Below, piece after piece: positions 8,086 through 16,350 of a stretch of DNA of 64,000 bases. A model generated the notes under the pieces. The model was not told the DNA's origin. It worked only from the letters and a program-made list of their open reading frames with translations, and did no database searches. A program made the position numbers and the translations under genes. The first letter of the stretch is position 1, and every line of letters starts with the position of its first letter. Origin of the DNA: Tianweitania populi (GTDB lineage: Bacteria > Pseudomonadota > Alphaproteobacteria > Rhizobiales > Rhizobiaceae); contig NZ_BMZQ01000004.1 of assembly GCF_014652875.1 (NCBI RefSeq), positions 1 to 64,000 of the forward strand, in the 5' to 3' direction.

Positions 8086-8976
8086 ATGGCGGATAGCGTG
8101 CGGATCGTGGAAGTGGCGCCACGCGACGGACTTCAAAACGAGGCGGTTGCTGTTTCGGTCGCAACCAAGCTCGACCTGATCCGGCAACTGCGCGACGCAG
8201 GACTTGCCGCGATCGAGGTCGGAAGTTTCGTGTCGCCTAAGCGCGTGCCGCAAATGGCAGATACCGACGAGGTCGTGCGGCAACTCAATTTAGATGGCGG
8301 GGTCCGTTATCCGGTGCTTGTTCCCAACGAACAGGGCATGGTGGCGGCCCTTGCCGCCGGCGTGCGCGAGATTGCCGTCTTCGCCTCGGCGTCCGAGACG
8401 TTCTCGCAAAAGAACATCAACTGCTCGATCGAACAAAGCATCGACCGCTTCCGGCCGGTGGTCGAGATGGCAAAGGCCAATCATGTTGCGGTGCGCGGCT
8501 ATGTTTCTTGCGTGCTTGGCTGCCCTTACGAGGTCAAGGTGGCGATGAATGCCGTCGTTTCCGTGTCGCGCAAGCTGGCCGAACTCGGTTGCTACGAAAT
8601 CTCACTCGGCGACACGATCGGCATCGGCACGCCGTGGCAGGCCCGCGATATGGTGCGCGCGGTGGCGGGTGAACTCGACATCGCCACGCTCGCTGCTCAC
8701 TTCCACGACACACGCGGCCAGGCGCTGGCCAACATCCTGGCCTGCCTTGAAGAGGGCGTTTCGGTTGTCGATAGCGCTGTCGGCGGTTTAGGCGGCTGTC
8801 CTTATGCACCGGGTGCCGCGGGCAATGTCTCGACCGAGGATCTCGCTTTCATGCTGGATGGCCTGGGAATCCACACCGGCGTCGATCTCAGCCGCGTCGT
8901 GGCGGCAGGGCAGTTCATCTCGGCCGCACTCGGCAAAACGTCTCGCTCCAAGGTGGCGCAATCCATGTGTGCATGA
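8086..8976 (+). CDS. mvaB: Hydroxymethylglutaryl-CoA lyase
   Basis: The enzyme splits HMG-CoA into acetoacetate and acetyl-CoA. The 296-residue TIM-barrel protein has the HMG-lyase signature: Arg13-Asp14 in VAPRDGLQNE (catalytic Arg and metal-binding Asp), His205 and His207 in AAHFHDTRG (metal ligands), and Cys238 in GGLGGCPYAPGA (active-site Cys on the flexible loop). GAGGAG lies nine bases before ATG 8086. It starts a plus-strand run with the CoA-transferase (84 bases later) and enoyl-CoA hydratase. With mvaA it completes mevalonate catabolism; HMG-CoA lyase is also the last step of leucine degradation, but none of the other leucine-degradation genes (isovaleryl-CoA dehydrogenase, methylcrotonyl-CoA carboxylase) is in this window. 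Confidence 0.93.
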   Translation: MADSVRIVEVAPRDGLQNEAVAVSVATKLDLIRQLRDAGLAAIEVGSFVSPKRVPQMADTDEVVRQLNLDGGVRYPVLVPNEQGMVAALAAGVREIAVFASASETFSQKNINCSIEQSIDRFRPVVEMAKANHVAVRGYVSCVLGCPYEVKVAMNAVVSVSRKLAELGCYEISLGDTIGIGTPWQARDMVRAVAGELDIATLAAHFHDTRGQALANILACLEEGVSVVDSAVGGLGGCPYAPGAAGNVSTEDLAFMLDGLGIHTGVDLSRVVAAGQFISAALGKTSRSKVAQSMCA

Positions 8977-9060
8977 GCCATCATCGAGGTCCGCACGATA
9001 TGGCAAAGCCACATTGCGAACGCTACGCCAACGCCTGACCGTTTCCACAGGAGGAACAGA

Positions 9061-10281
9061 ATGACCCAACACACCGCCGCATCCGGCCCGCTCGCCGGCG
9101 TGACCGTGCTCGACATCACCCGCGTGGTGGCCGGTCCTTTCTGCTCGATGCTGCTTGCCGAACTGGGCGCCACGGTCATCAAAGTCGAGCACCCCGACGA
9201 GCCCGATTATGCCCGCACCTTCCCGCCGATGGTTGAGCATGGTGATGACGAGTTCAGCGCCTTCTTCGCGCAGTACAATCGAAACAAGCAAGGCATTACG
9301 CTCAACATGAAGACGGTCGAGGGCAAGCAGCTTCTGCGCCAGCTCGTCCGCAAGGCCGACATCCTGGTGGAGAATTTCCGGCCCGGCACGATGGAAAAGC
9401 TCGGCCTCGGCTACGAGGTTCTGAAACAGGAAAACCCGCAGCTGGTTTATACGGCGATCAGCGGTTTCGGCCGCACCGGACCTAATGCATCCCGGCCTGC
9501 CTATGACAATACCGGCCAGGCAGCTGGCGGCCTGTGGTCGATGAACGGCTATGCCGACCGCCCGCCGGTTCGCGTCGGCACCATCATCGGCGATCTCGCC
9601 GCCTCGCTCTATGCTGCGATCGGCACGCTGGCTGCTCTGCGTCAGGCCGAACGGGACGGCTTGGGCCAGGTGGTGGACATTTCGCAGCAGGATTCGGTGC
9701 TGACGCTGACCGAGAACGCCGTTGTTCGCTACACGACGAAGGGCGAGGTCGCCTCCCCGCTCGGCAACGACCATCCCTTCGTGCGCCCTTACGGTTCCTT
9801 CCCCTGCAAGGATGGCTACGTGTTTTTCGGCGGCTATACCGACAAGTTCTGGCGTATCACCTGCGAAATGTTCGGCGAGCCGGAAGTGGCTGATGATACC
9901 GAGATCGACACGATGGAAAAGCGCTTTGATCCGGCTGTTGCCGAGCGTCGCGTGACGCCTTTGCTGGCGCGCTGGTTCGGCCAATACACCAAGGCCGAAC
10001 TCGAGGAGATGGCGGGCGACCGCGTACCGCTCAGCGCCATCAAGACCATCGCCGAAGTCGTCGAGGATCCGCATATCGCCGCGCGCGAAATGATCGTCAA
10101 CGTGCCTGTCGCCGGCAAGCTGGTGCGCATGTTCGGCATGCCGATCAAGCTTTCGGAGGCGAAGAGCCGCGACCATGTGAAGGCGCCGACGCCCGGCGAG
10201 CACAACGCCGAAATCTATGCGCGCCTCGCCGGTCTGTCTGCGGAAGAGATCGCCGGACTGGCTGAACGGGGGGTGATCTGA
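9061..10281 (+). CDS. CaiB/BaiF-family (class III) CoA-transferase
   Basis: A 406-residue family III CoA-transferase, which moves CoA from one acyl-CoA to a free acid through an enzyme-bound aspartyl-CoA thioester. Family landmarks are VLDITRVVAGPFCSMLLAEL at the N-terminus, VIKVEHP, ADILVENFRPGTMEKLGLGY, SGFGRTGP, and the likely catalytic Asp149 in RPAYDNTGQA. GGAGGA precedes ATG 9061. Its stop overlaps the hydratase start (TGATG), so the two are translationally coupled. Given the HMG-CoA reductase and lyase alongside, good substrate guesses are free 3-hydroxy-3-methylglutarate (as in the mammalian SUGCT enzyme) or an unsaturated mevalonate derivative. The family is too broad to decide from sequence. 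Confidence 0.85.
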   Translation: MTQHTAASGPLAGVTVLDITRVVAGPFCSMLLAELGATVIKVEHPDEPDYARTFPPMVEHGDDEFSAFFAQYNRNKQGITLNMKTVEGKQLLRQLVRKADILVENFRPGTMEKLGLGYEVLKQENPQLVYTAISGFGRTGPNASRPAYDNTGQAAGGLWSMNGYADRPPVRVGTIIGDLAASLYAAIGTLAALRQAERDGLGQVVDISQQDSVLTLTENAVVRYTTKGEVASPLGNDHPFVRPYGSFPCKDGYVFFGGYTDKFWRITCEMFGEPEVADDTEIDTMEKRFDPAVAERRVTPLLARWFGQYTKAELEEMAGDRVPLSAIKTIAEVVEDPHIAAREMIVNVPVAGKLVRMFGMPIKLSEAKSRDHVKAPTPGEHNAEIYARLAGLSAEEIAGLAERGVI

Positions 10282-11036
10282 TGTCGATCGAAATCGAGCG
10301 GGTCGGCCACGTCGCCACCATCCGCATCAATCGGCCGGAAAAGCTGAACGCGCTGTCGCTTGCCATGTACGAGGACCTCGGCAAAGCCTTTGCCGAAACG
10401 CGCGACGACGACGCGGTTCGGGCCGTGGTGCTGACGGGTGCGGGCGAGCGCGCCTTTTGCGTCGGCGCCGACCTGATGGAGTCGATTCCCGCTCTTGCCA
10501 GCGACCGCTTCGATATCAGCGCCTGGGACCCAGCGCATCTCAAGGGCATGAACTTCTACAAGCCGATCATCAGCGCCGTGCGCGGCCTGTGTATCGGCGG
10601 CGGCTTCGAGATCATGCTGGCGACCGACATCCGCATTGCCGCGACCGATGCCGTTTTCCAGCTACCGGAACCGAGCCACGGCTTCGTGCCGGCCGGCGGC
10701 ACGCTGGTGCGGCTTGTGCGCCAGATCGGCTATGCCCATGCCATGGAGATCCTGCTGTCTGCTCGCCGCTTCGGCCCGGAAGAGATGCGCGCAAAGGGCG
10801 TGGTCAACCAGGTGGTCGCGGCCGACAAGGTCGAGGGCGTGGCGCATGACATCGCAAGCCACATCGCAACGCTGAGCCCAACCGCGATCCAGACCATCAA
10901 GGAAGCAGTGTTGAAACTGCAGGATCTGCCGCTGGAAGAAGCTTTCGCCAGGGAAGCGGAGCTTGGACAGCGCACCTTTACCAGCACCGATGCAAAGCGG
11001 GGCCTGCAGGCCTTCGCCGACCGGGCTGCACGCTAG
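10281..11036 (+). CDS. Enoyl-CoA hydratase/isomerase family protein
   Basis: A 251-residue crotonase-fold protein. The CoA-binding and oxyanion-hole segments are present: RINRPEKLNALS, GAGERAFCVGADL and RGLCIGGGFEIMLATDIRIA, followed by LPEPSHGFVPAGGT, where the catalytic Glu of hydratases lies. The second catalytic Glu position of classical hydratases should be checked by alignment; crotonase-fold enzymes vary there. It overlaps the CoA-transferase stop by one base and ends the operon. In this setting it may hydrate a branched enoyl-CoA such as 3-methylglutaconyl-CoA (giving HMG-CoA) or anhydromevalonyl-CoA, the step done by SidH in fungi. That is inference from neighbours. A weak hairpin (11057-11075) follows. 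Confidence 0.85.
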   Translation: MSIEIERVGHVATIRINRPEKLNALSLAMYEDLGKAFAETRDDDAVRAVVLTGAGERAFCVGADLMESIPALASDRFDISAWDPAHLKGMNFYKPIISAVRGLCIGGGFEIMLATDIRIAATDAVFQLPEPSHGFVPAGGTLVRLVRQIGYAHAMEILLSARRFGPEEMRAKGVVNQVVAADKVEGVAHDIASHIATLSPTAIQTIKEAVLKLQDLPLEEAFAREAELGQRTFTSTDAKRGLQAFADRAAR

Positions 11037-11080
11037 GGCGTGTAGCGATTTGTCGAAGACCGACACTGCCGGTCTGCCCA

Positions 11081-11127
11081 TGTGTGTTTCCGCGACATTG
11101 AACGCGGCCTCGCCCCACCCCTAGGCT
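11081..11127 (+). promoter_or_regulatory. Putative promoter of the binding-protein/dpp operon with copy 3 of the 19-bp motif
   Basis: TGTGTG-N8-ACATT (11081-11099) overlaps a -35-like TTGAAC (11098-11103), followed after 18 bases by a -10-like TAGGCT (11122-11127); the start codon is at 11201. This copies the arrangement before mvaA, including the 18-base gap, although the sequences between the boxes differ. The promoter would drive the LivK-type gene and possibly the whole importer operon to 20801. Confidence 0.5.
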
Positions 11128-11200
11128 CACACCCATACCGCTCGGCTGCGTGCAGGAGGTGCGTGCTGCATAGACGGGAAACCCTGGGAGGAGAAACGAT

Positions 11201-12439
11201 ATGAAAGGTTCGACGCAAATCGTGCGCACCATGTGCCTGACCATCGCTGCGACGGTATCAGCATTCGCCGTGACAGGCGCGTGGGCGCAGGATGCCAAAA
11301 TCAGCGACGGTGTGGTGAAGATCGGCTTCATCGAAGACATGTCGGGCGTTTATGCCGACATTACAGGCAAAGGGGCGGTCACGGCTGCCGAGATGGCGGT
11401 CGAGGAGTTCGGCGGCAAGGTCCTGGGTAAGCCGATCGAGGTGCTTTCGGCCGATCACCAGAACAAGCCCGACATCGCGGCCTCGGTTGCGCGCAAGTGG
11501 TTCGACGAAGACAAGCTCGACGCGGTGCTCGACGTGGCTTCCTCCTCGCCCGCGCTGGCGGTGCTGGAAGTCGCAAAGCAGAAGGAAAAGATCATCACGC
11601 TGAGCTCGCCGGGCTCGCTGAGGATCACCAACGACGTTTGCGGCCCCACGGTCGTGCACTGGGCCTATGACAGTTATGCCATCGCGCATTCCACGGGCCA
11701 GGCGCTCATGGGGGCCGGCTTCGACAGCTGGTACTTCGTGACCGCCGATTATGCCTTCGGCCACAGCCTGGAGAAGGACACAGGCGACGTCGTCACCGCG
11801 CAGGGCGGCAAGGTTCTCGGCAGCACGCGCCTGCCGGTCGGCACCAGCGATTTCGGTTCGGCGCTGCTGACCGCTCAGTCGTCGGGTGCCAAGGTGGTCG
11901 CGCTGGCCAATGCGGGCTCGGATACTATCAACTCGATCAAGCAGGCCGCGCAGTTCGGATTGGCTCAAAGCGGCATAAAGATTGCGACGCTCGCAGGCTT
12001 CATCAACGACGTGCACGGCCTCGGTCTTCAGGAAGCGCAGGGGCTCACCATCACCGAAGCGTCCTACTGGGATATGAACGACGAGACCCGCGAATGGTCG
12101 AAGCGCTTCTTTGAGCGTGTCGGCGCAATGCCCAACATGCTGCAGACCGGCACCTATTCCTCGGTCAAACACTATCTGAAGGCGGTCGAGGCGGCGGGTA
12201 CCGACGACACCAAGATCGTGATGGCCAAGATGCGCGAATTGCCCATCGAGGACATCTTCTACAAGGGCACGATCCGTCCCGACGGGCGCATGGTGCACGA
12301 CATGTATCTCTTTGAGGTCAAGACGCCGGAAGAATCCAAGGCGCCCTGGGATTACTACAAGCTCGTTTCGAAGATCGACGGCGAGAAGGCCTTCCAGCCG
12401 CTCGAGAAGTCGACCTGCGAACTGGTCACCAAGAAATAG
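11201..12439 (+). CDS. Periplasmic binding protein, branched-chain amino acid (LivK) type
   Basis: A 412-residue type I periplasmic-binding-fold protein (Peripla_BP_6). It starts with a Sec signal peptide (about residues 1-30, cleavage after AWA in TGAWAQDAK). The mature protein opens with VKIGFIEDMSGVYADITGKG, the usual LivK-like ligand-pocket strand, and later has FVTADYAFGHSLEKDT and the domain-crossing region. ATG 11201 has GGGAGGAG upstream. No LivHMGF permease or ATPase genes follow; the next transporter genes are of the dipeptide type, so this is an orphan binding protein that either works with a distant transporter or as a sensor or chaperone of substrate. Aromatic or small carboxylic acids are common ligands of this family, which would suit the catabolic genes. 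Confidence 0.88.
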   Translation: MKGSTQIVRTMCLTIAATVSAFAVTGAWAQDAKISDGVVKIGFIEDMSGVYADITGKGAVTAAEMAVEEFGGKVLGKPIEVLSADHQNKPDIAASVARKWFDEDKLDAVLDVASSSPALAVLEVAKQKEKIITLSSPGSLRITNDVCGPTVVHWAYDSYAIAHSTGQALMGAGFDSWYFVTADYAFGHSLEKDTGDVVTAQGGKVLGSTRLPVGTSDFGSALLTAQSSGAKVVALANAGSDTINSIKQAAQFGLAQSGIKIATLAGFINDVHGLGLQEAQGLTITEASYWDMNDETREWSKRFFERVGAMPNMLQTGTYSSVKHYLKAVEAAGTDDTKIVMAKMRELPIEDIFYKGTIRPDGRMVHDMYLFEVKTPEESKAPWDYYKLVSKIDGEKAFQPLEKSTCELVTKK

Positions 12440-12455
12440 CGGTCGGGGAACCGCT

Positions 12456-12488
12456 TGCCGGCAGGGCGCGATTTGTATCCTGCCGGCA
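12456..12488 (+). terminator. Strong stem-loop between two binding-protein genes
   Basis: A perfect 10-bp inverted repeat (TGCCGGCAGG / CCTGCCGGCA) with a 13-base loop lies just after the first binding-protein gene. There is no T-run, so it is more likely an mRNA-stabilising or partial-termination element of the kind that raises binding-protein levels over permease levels. A smaller GCGGT/ACCGC hairpin precedes it. Confidence 0.5.
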
Positions 12489-12509
12489 TCGTTGAACAAA
12501 GGAAACGAC

Positions 12510-14090
12510 ATGAATCGCCGCGAATTCAATTTGTTGCTATCGGCCACCGTTGGCGCAACGGCATTCATGGGCAAGGCAGCCGTCGCGCAGGAACAGGGCG
12601 AAACGCTGACTGCCCTCATCCAGCCGGAGCCGCCGATCCTCAACCTCGGCATCAACCAGCAAACGCCGACCGGCGTGGTTGGCGGCAAGATGTATGAGGG
12701 CCTGTTGTCCTACGCCAGGGATCTGACCCCGCAGCCGCTGCTTGCGGATTCATGGGAGATCTCCGAGGACGGTTTGACCTACACGTTCAAGCTCGTCCAG
12801 AACGCCAAGTGGCACGACGGCCAGCCCTTCACCTCAGCCGACGTCGTGTTTTCGTGCAAGCAACTCCTGCCCGAGACCCACCCGCGCGCCCGCGCCGTAT
12901 TCGACCGCTGCGCAAGCATCGAGGCGCCGGACGATTTCACCGTCGTGTTCAAGCTGAAATCGCCGTTCCCGGCCTTCATCATGGCCTTCGAAACGGCGTC
13001 CGCCCCAATCCTTCCGCGCCACCAGCTCGAGGGCAAGGACTTCAAGAAGGAAGGCGCGGAACTACCGCCGATCGGCACTGGGCCGTTCAAGCTGAACGAA
13101 TGGGTCAAGGGCTCGCATATTCACCTGACCGCCGTTGAGGATTATTATCGTCCCGACCAGCCGAAGCTGAAGGAAATCTTCTACCGCGTCGTGCCGGACG
13201 CCGCTTCGCGCGCCGTCGCGCTCGAACAGGGCGAGGCACAGCTTGCACAATGGCAGGACATCGAGCCCTTCGACGTCGAGCGGCTGTCTTCGCTCGATCA
13301 TCTGGACATAACCACCGACGGCTATGAGTACTTCTCGCCCATGGTTTGGATCGAGCTCAACTGCCGTAAGCCGCCAATGAACGACAAGCGCTTCCGGCAG
13401 GCGCTGACGCATCTGATCGATCGCGACTTCGTTCGCGACCGCATCTTCTTCGGGCTCGCTAATTCGGCCACCGGCCCCATCTCGTCCTCAATGCGCTTCT
13501 ACGACAAGGACGTGAAGACCTATGAGCCCTCGGTCGAGAAGGCCACCGCGCTGCTTGACGAGATGGGTTTGAAGCCGGGTGCCGATGGCAACCGCGTCAG
13601 CCTGAAGTTCACCATGGTACCGGCGGGCGAAGTCTGGACCCGCATCGCCGAATATATCCGCCAGTCCTTCAGCCAGGCTGGCATCGCGGTCGAGCTGCAA
13701 AGCAACGATCTCGCAGGCTGGGTCTCGGCCGTCAGCAATGGCGACTTCGACATTTCCGGCAACCAGCTCTACCAGAACGGCGATCCGGCGCTCGGCGTTG
13801 CCCGCACCTACATTTCGTCCAACATCCGCAAGGGCGTGATGTTTTCCAACACGTCGGGCTATTCCAACCCCAAGGTGGACGAGCTGTTCGAGGCGGCGGC
13901 CGTCGAGCTCGACCAGGCCAAGCGTCAGGCGCTCTACACCGAGGTTCAGCAACTGCTGGTCGAGGAAATGCCGGTTCTCTGGCTCTGCGAGCAGAAGTAT
14001 CCGACGATCTACGACAACCGTCTCAAGGACGTCGTGACCTCGTCCACCGGCGTGAACGCCAATTTCGGCACGACACATTTCGAGGCCTGA
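12510..14090 (+). CDS. Dipeptide/oligopeptide-type substrate-binding protein (SBP_bac_5)
   Basis: A 526-residue family 5 solute-binding protein. The N-terminus is a twin-arginine-like signal peptide (MNRREFNLLLSATVGATAF, cleavage near AVAQ). The mature part shows the family pattern: LADSWEISEDGLTYTFKL, WHDGQPFTSADVVFS, and the C-terminal region where bound peptide sits. ATG 12510 follows AAAGGAAACG. It is the first gene of a dipeptide-type importer that continues at 15362 with the permeases and ATPase; the M20 hydrolase lies inside the same operon. Family 5 proteins bind peptides, nickel, opines or amide conjugates, so an N-acyl amino acid or amide is a reasonable ligand. Confidence 0.9.
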   Translation: MNRREFNLLLSATVGATAFMGKAAVAQEQGETLTALIQPEPPILNLGINQQTPTGVVGGKMYEGLLSYARDLTPQPLLADSWEISEDGLTYTFKLVQNAKWHDGQPFTSADVVFSCKQLLPETHPRARAVFDRCASIEAPDDFTVVFKLKSPFPAFIMAFETASAPILPRHQLEGKDFKKEGAELPPIGTGPFKLNEWVKGSHIHLTAVEDYYRPDQPKLKEIFYRVVPDAASRAVALEQGEAQLAQWQDIEPFDVERLSSLDHLDITTDGYEYFSPMVWIELNCRKPPMNDKRFRQALTHLIDRDFVRDRIFFGLANSATGPISSSMRFYDKDVKTYEPSVEKATALLDEMGLKPGADGNRVSLKFTMVPAGEVWTRIAEYIRQSFSQAGIAVELQSNDLAGWVSAVSNGDFDISGNQLYQNGDPALGVARTYISSNIRKGVMFSNTSGYSNPKVDELFEAAAVELDQAKRQALYTEVQQLLVEEMPVLWLCEQKYPTIYDNRLKDVVTSSTGVNANFGTTHFEA

Positions 14091-14100
14091 CCGATATCGG

Positions 14101-14128
14101 TGCACCGGCGCTCCAGGGTGCCGGCGCA
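14101..14128 (+). repeat. Inverted repeat after the binding-protein gene
   Basis: TGC-A-CCGGC and GCCGG-C-GCA pair with one mismatch around a short loop, between the binding-protein stop and the hydrolase gene. Like the hairpin at 12456 it lacks a T-run and may trim or protect the upstream message. Confidence 0.35.
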
Positions 14129-14164
14129 TGCTTCTATTTCGTGACCAAGGAATTCCCGAACGCC

Positions 14165-15340
14165 ATGACCTTCCATTTCGACCCTGCCGAGATCGCCACA
14201 CTCACCGACTGGCGCCACAAGTTGCACCAGTTTCCGGAAGTCTCGGGCGAAGAGATCGAAACGGCCAAGGAAGTCGTGTCCTTTCTGGCCGACACCAATC
14301 CGGACACGGTGGTGACCGGTCTTGGCGGCCATGGCGTGGCGCTGGTCTACGAGGGTGCTGAACCCGGCCCGAGCGTGATGCTGCGTTGCGAGCTGGACGC
14401 GCTGCAGATCCACGAGATTTCCGACCTGCCCTATCGCTCGAAGATCGACAACAAGGCGCATATGTGCGGCCACGACGGTCACATGACGATGATGGCAGCG
14501 GTCGCGCGCCATATCGGCAAGAACCGCCCGGCAAAGGGACGCGCCATCCTGTTGTTCCAGCCGGCCGAAGAAACGGCGCATGGCGCCGAGGCCGTGCTGG
14601 CCGATCTCCAATTCGCGGCCATTACGCCCGACCTGTCCTTTGCAATCCACAACATGCCCGGCCTGCCGCTGGCGAGCGTTGCGGTGGCTGCCGGCCAGAT
14701 CACCTGCGCCTCCATGGGGCTGAAGCTCGAGCTCACCGGCAAGACCGCACATGCCTCCATGCCCGAGACCGGCATCTCGCCGGCCAAGGCCGTGGCGCGC
14801 ATCATCGACGAACTGGAGCGCTTCCAGACCGGCGAGGTGGTCGCTCAAGGGTTCCAGCGCGTGACGCTGACCAATGTTCAGATGGGCAAGCCGGTTTTCG
14901 GCGTGACACCCGGTTCGGCCGAAATTCGCATGACGCTGCGCCGCCCGGAGAGCGACGCGATGCCGGCCCTGGTCGAGGATGTCGTGGCGATGGTAGCGGC
15001 GATCGCCTCCGAGGAAGGGCTCGGTCTTTCGCACACCACCCACAATTTCTTCCGTGCCTGCATCAACGATCCGGAAGCAGCATCGGCTTTCGAGACCGCC
15101 GCCGCCGACATGGAGCTTGATCGTTCGCACGACTATGTGCCGATCCGCGGCGCGGAGGATTTCGGCCTGTTCGGTTCCTGCTCGAAGTCCGCGCTGCTGT
15201 TTATCGGCTCGGGCATGGACAAGCCGATGGTCCACAACCCGGACTACGACTTCCCCGATGCGCTGATCCCGGTGGGCGCAGGTCTGTTCCTGCGTGTCCT
15301 CGACCAGACACTGGGCCTTGCCCAGCCGTCCGGCCGCTAG
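14165..15340 (+). CDS. M20-family amidohydrolase (hippurate hydrolase-like)
   Basis: A 391-residue zinc- or manganese-dependent aminoacylase-type enzyme. It has the M20D signature: WRHKLHQFPEVSGEE at the start, then CGHDGHMTMM (metal-binding Cys-His-Asp-His) and FQPAEETAHGAEAVL (catalytic Glu-Glu). A lid domain with LELTGKTAHASMPETG sits in the middle. I chose ATG 14165 (MTFHFDPAEI); a GTG at 14141 is an alternative, with no decisive ribosome binding site for either. It lies between the binding-protein and permease genes of a peptide-type importer, so it probably cleaves the imported compound. Members cleave N-acyl amino acids, hippurate or auxin-amino acid amides. It could release an acid that the HMG-CoA genes then degrade; that link is inferred from position only. 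Confidence 0.85.
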   Translation: MTFHFDPAEIATLTDWRHKLHQFPEVSGEEIETAKEVVSFLADTNPDTVVTGLGGHGVALVYEGAEPGPSVMLRCELDALQIHEISDLPYRSKIDNKAHMCGHDGHMTMMAAVARHIGKNRPAKGRAILLFQPAEETAHGAEAVLADLQFAAITPDLSFAIHNMPGLPLASVAVAAGQITCASMGLKLELTGKTAHASMPETGISPAKAVARIIDELERFQTGEVVAQGFQRVTLTNVQMGKPVFGVTPGSAEIRMTLRRPESDAMPALVEDVVAMVAAIASEEGLGLSHTTHNFFRACINDPEAASAFETAAADMELDRSHDYVPIRGAEDFGLFGSCSKSALLFIGSGMDKPMVHNPDYDFPDALIPVGAGLFLRVLDQTLGLAQPSGR

Positions 15341-15361
15341 TCGAAATCACGTAGCGAACCG

Positions 15362-16339
15362 ATGTCGATCATCACCAGTCTTACCGGCAAGATCATCGGG
15401 ATCGTTTTTACGATCCTCGTCATAGCCACGATCAACTTCATCCTGATCCACGCGACGCCGGGTGATCCGGCCATGGTGATCGCCGGTCAGTCCGGCGCGG
15501 CCGATCCGAAATTCATCGCCGATATCCGCGCGGCCTATGGTCTCGACCAGCCGTTCCTGATTCAGCTCGGCACCTATATCGGCAAGGTCCTGCAGTTTGA
15601 TCTCGGCTATTCCTACCGCCAGCGCGCCGATGTCAGCGCCCTGATCCTCGATCGCCTTGGCCCTACCTTGCTTCTGACGCTGTCGGCATTCTTCGTTTCG
15701 CTGATCGGCGGCGTTTTCTTCGGCGCGCTGGCCGGCAAGCGGCAGGGTACGTGGGCCGACCTCGCGATCTCGATGGTTTCGCTGCTTCTTTACGCCACGC
15801 CGGTGTTCTGGCTTGGCCTGATGCTGGTGCTGGTCTTTTCAATCCAGCTCGGCTGGGTGCCGGCTTTCGGCTATGCCTCGATCCGCGCTTCGAGCTTCGG
15901 CCCGTGGGACTATGCGATGGATGTCGCGCGCCATTTGATCCTGCCAGTGCTGACGCTGGCCGCGATCTACATGGCCGTTTACACCCGCCTCATGCGCTCC
16001 TCGCTGATCGAAGTCAGCCACGAGGACCATGTCCGCACCGCCCGCGCCAAGGGCCTGAACGAGCGCCAGATCCTGTCGCGTCACATGCTGCGCAACGCGG
16101 CCGTGCCGGTCGTCACCTTTGCCGGCCTTCAGGCCAGCGCGCTGATCGGCGGTTCGGTTGTTGTGGAAACGGTGTTCTCATGGCCCGGCCTTGGCCGCTT
16201 GACCTACGATGCCGTGACGGCGCGCGACTATCCCGTGCTGCTCGGCCTGTTCCTCATCATGTCGGTGCTGGTTATCGCGACCAATCTGCTCACCGATGTC
16301 CTGCATCGCCTGATCGATCCGCGCGTGAAGGGCCGATAG
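15362..16339 (+). CDS. Dipeptide-type ABC transporter permease (DppB-like)
   Basis: A 325-residue inner-membrane permease with about six transmembrane helices. The first lies at residues 9-30 and ends in LIHATPGDP, typical of DppB/OppB. The coupling (EAA) loop reads RTARAKGLNERQILSRHMLR, followed by NAAVPVV and the conserved VETVFSWPGLGRL. It forms the membrane channel with the DppC-like protein encoded 11 bases after its stop. The start ATG 15362 lies 21 bases after the hydrolase stop, so it is part of the same operon. Confidence 0.92.
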   Translation: MSIITSLTGKIIGIVFTILVIATINFILIHATPGDPAMVIAGQSGAADPKFIADIRAAYGLDQPFLIQLGTYIGKVLQFDLGYSYRQRADVSALILDRLGPTLLLTLSAFFVSLIGGVFFGALAGKRQGTWADLAISMVSLLLYATPVFWLGLMLVLVFSIQLGWVPAFGYASIRASSFGPWDYAMDVARHLILPVLTLAAIYMAVYTRLMRSSLIEVSHEDHVRTARAKGLNERQILSRHMLRNAAVPVVTFAGLQASALIGGSVVVETVFSWPGLGRLTYDAVTARDYPVLLGLFLIMSVLVIATNLLTDVLHRLIDPRVKGR

Positions 16340-16350
16340 GAGACCTGCTT

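Noticed and set aside
11258-12688. Minus-strand frame of 476 codons opposite the LivK-type gene
   Set aside because: It is antisense to a gene with signal peptide and family fold, and it runs across the intergenic hairpin without coding features.
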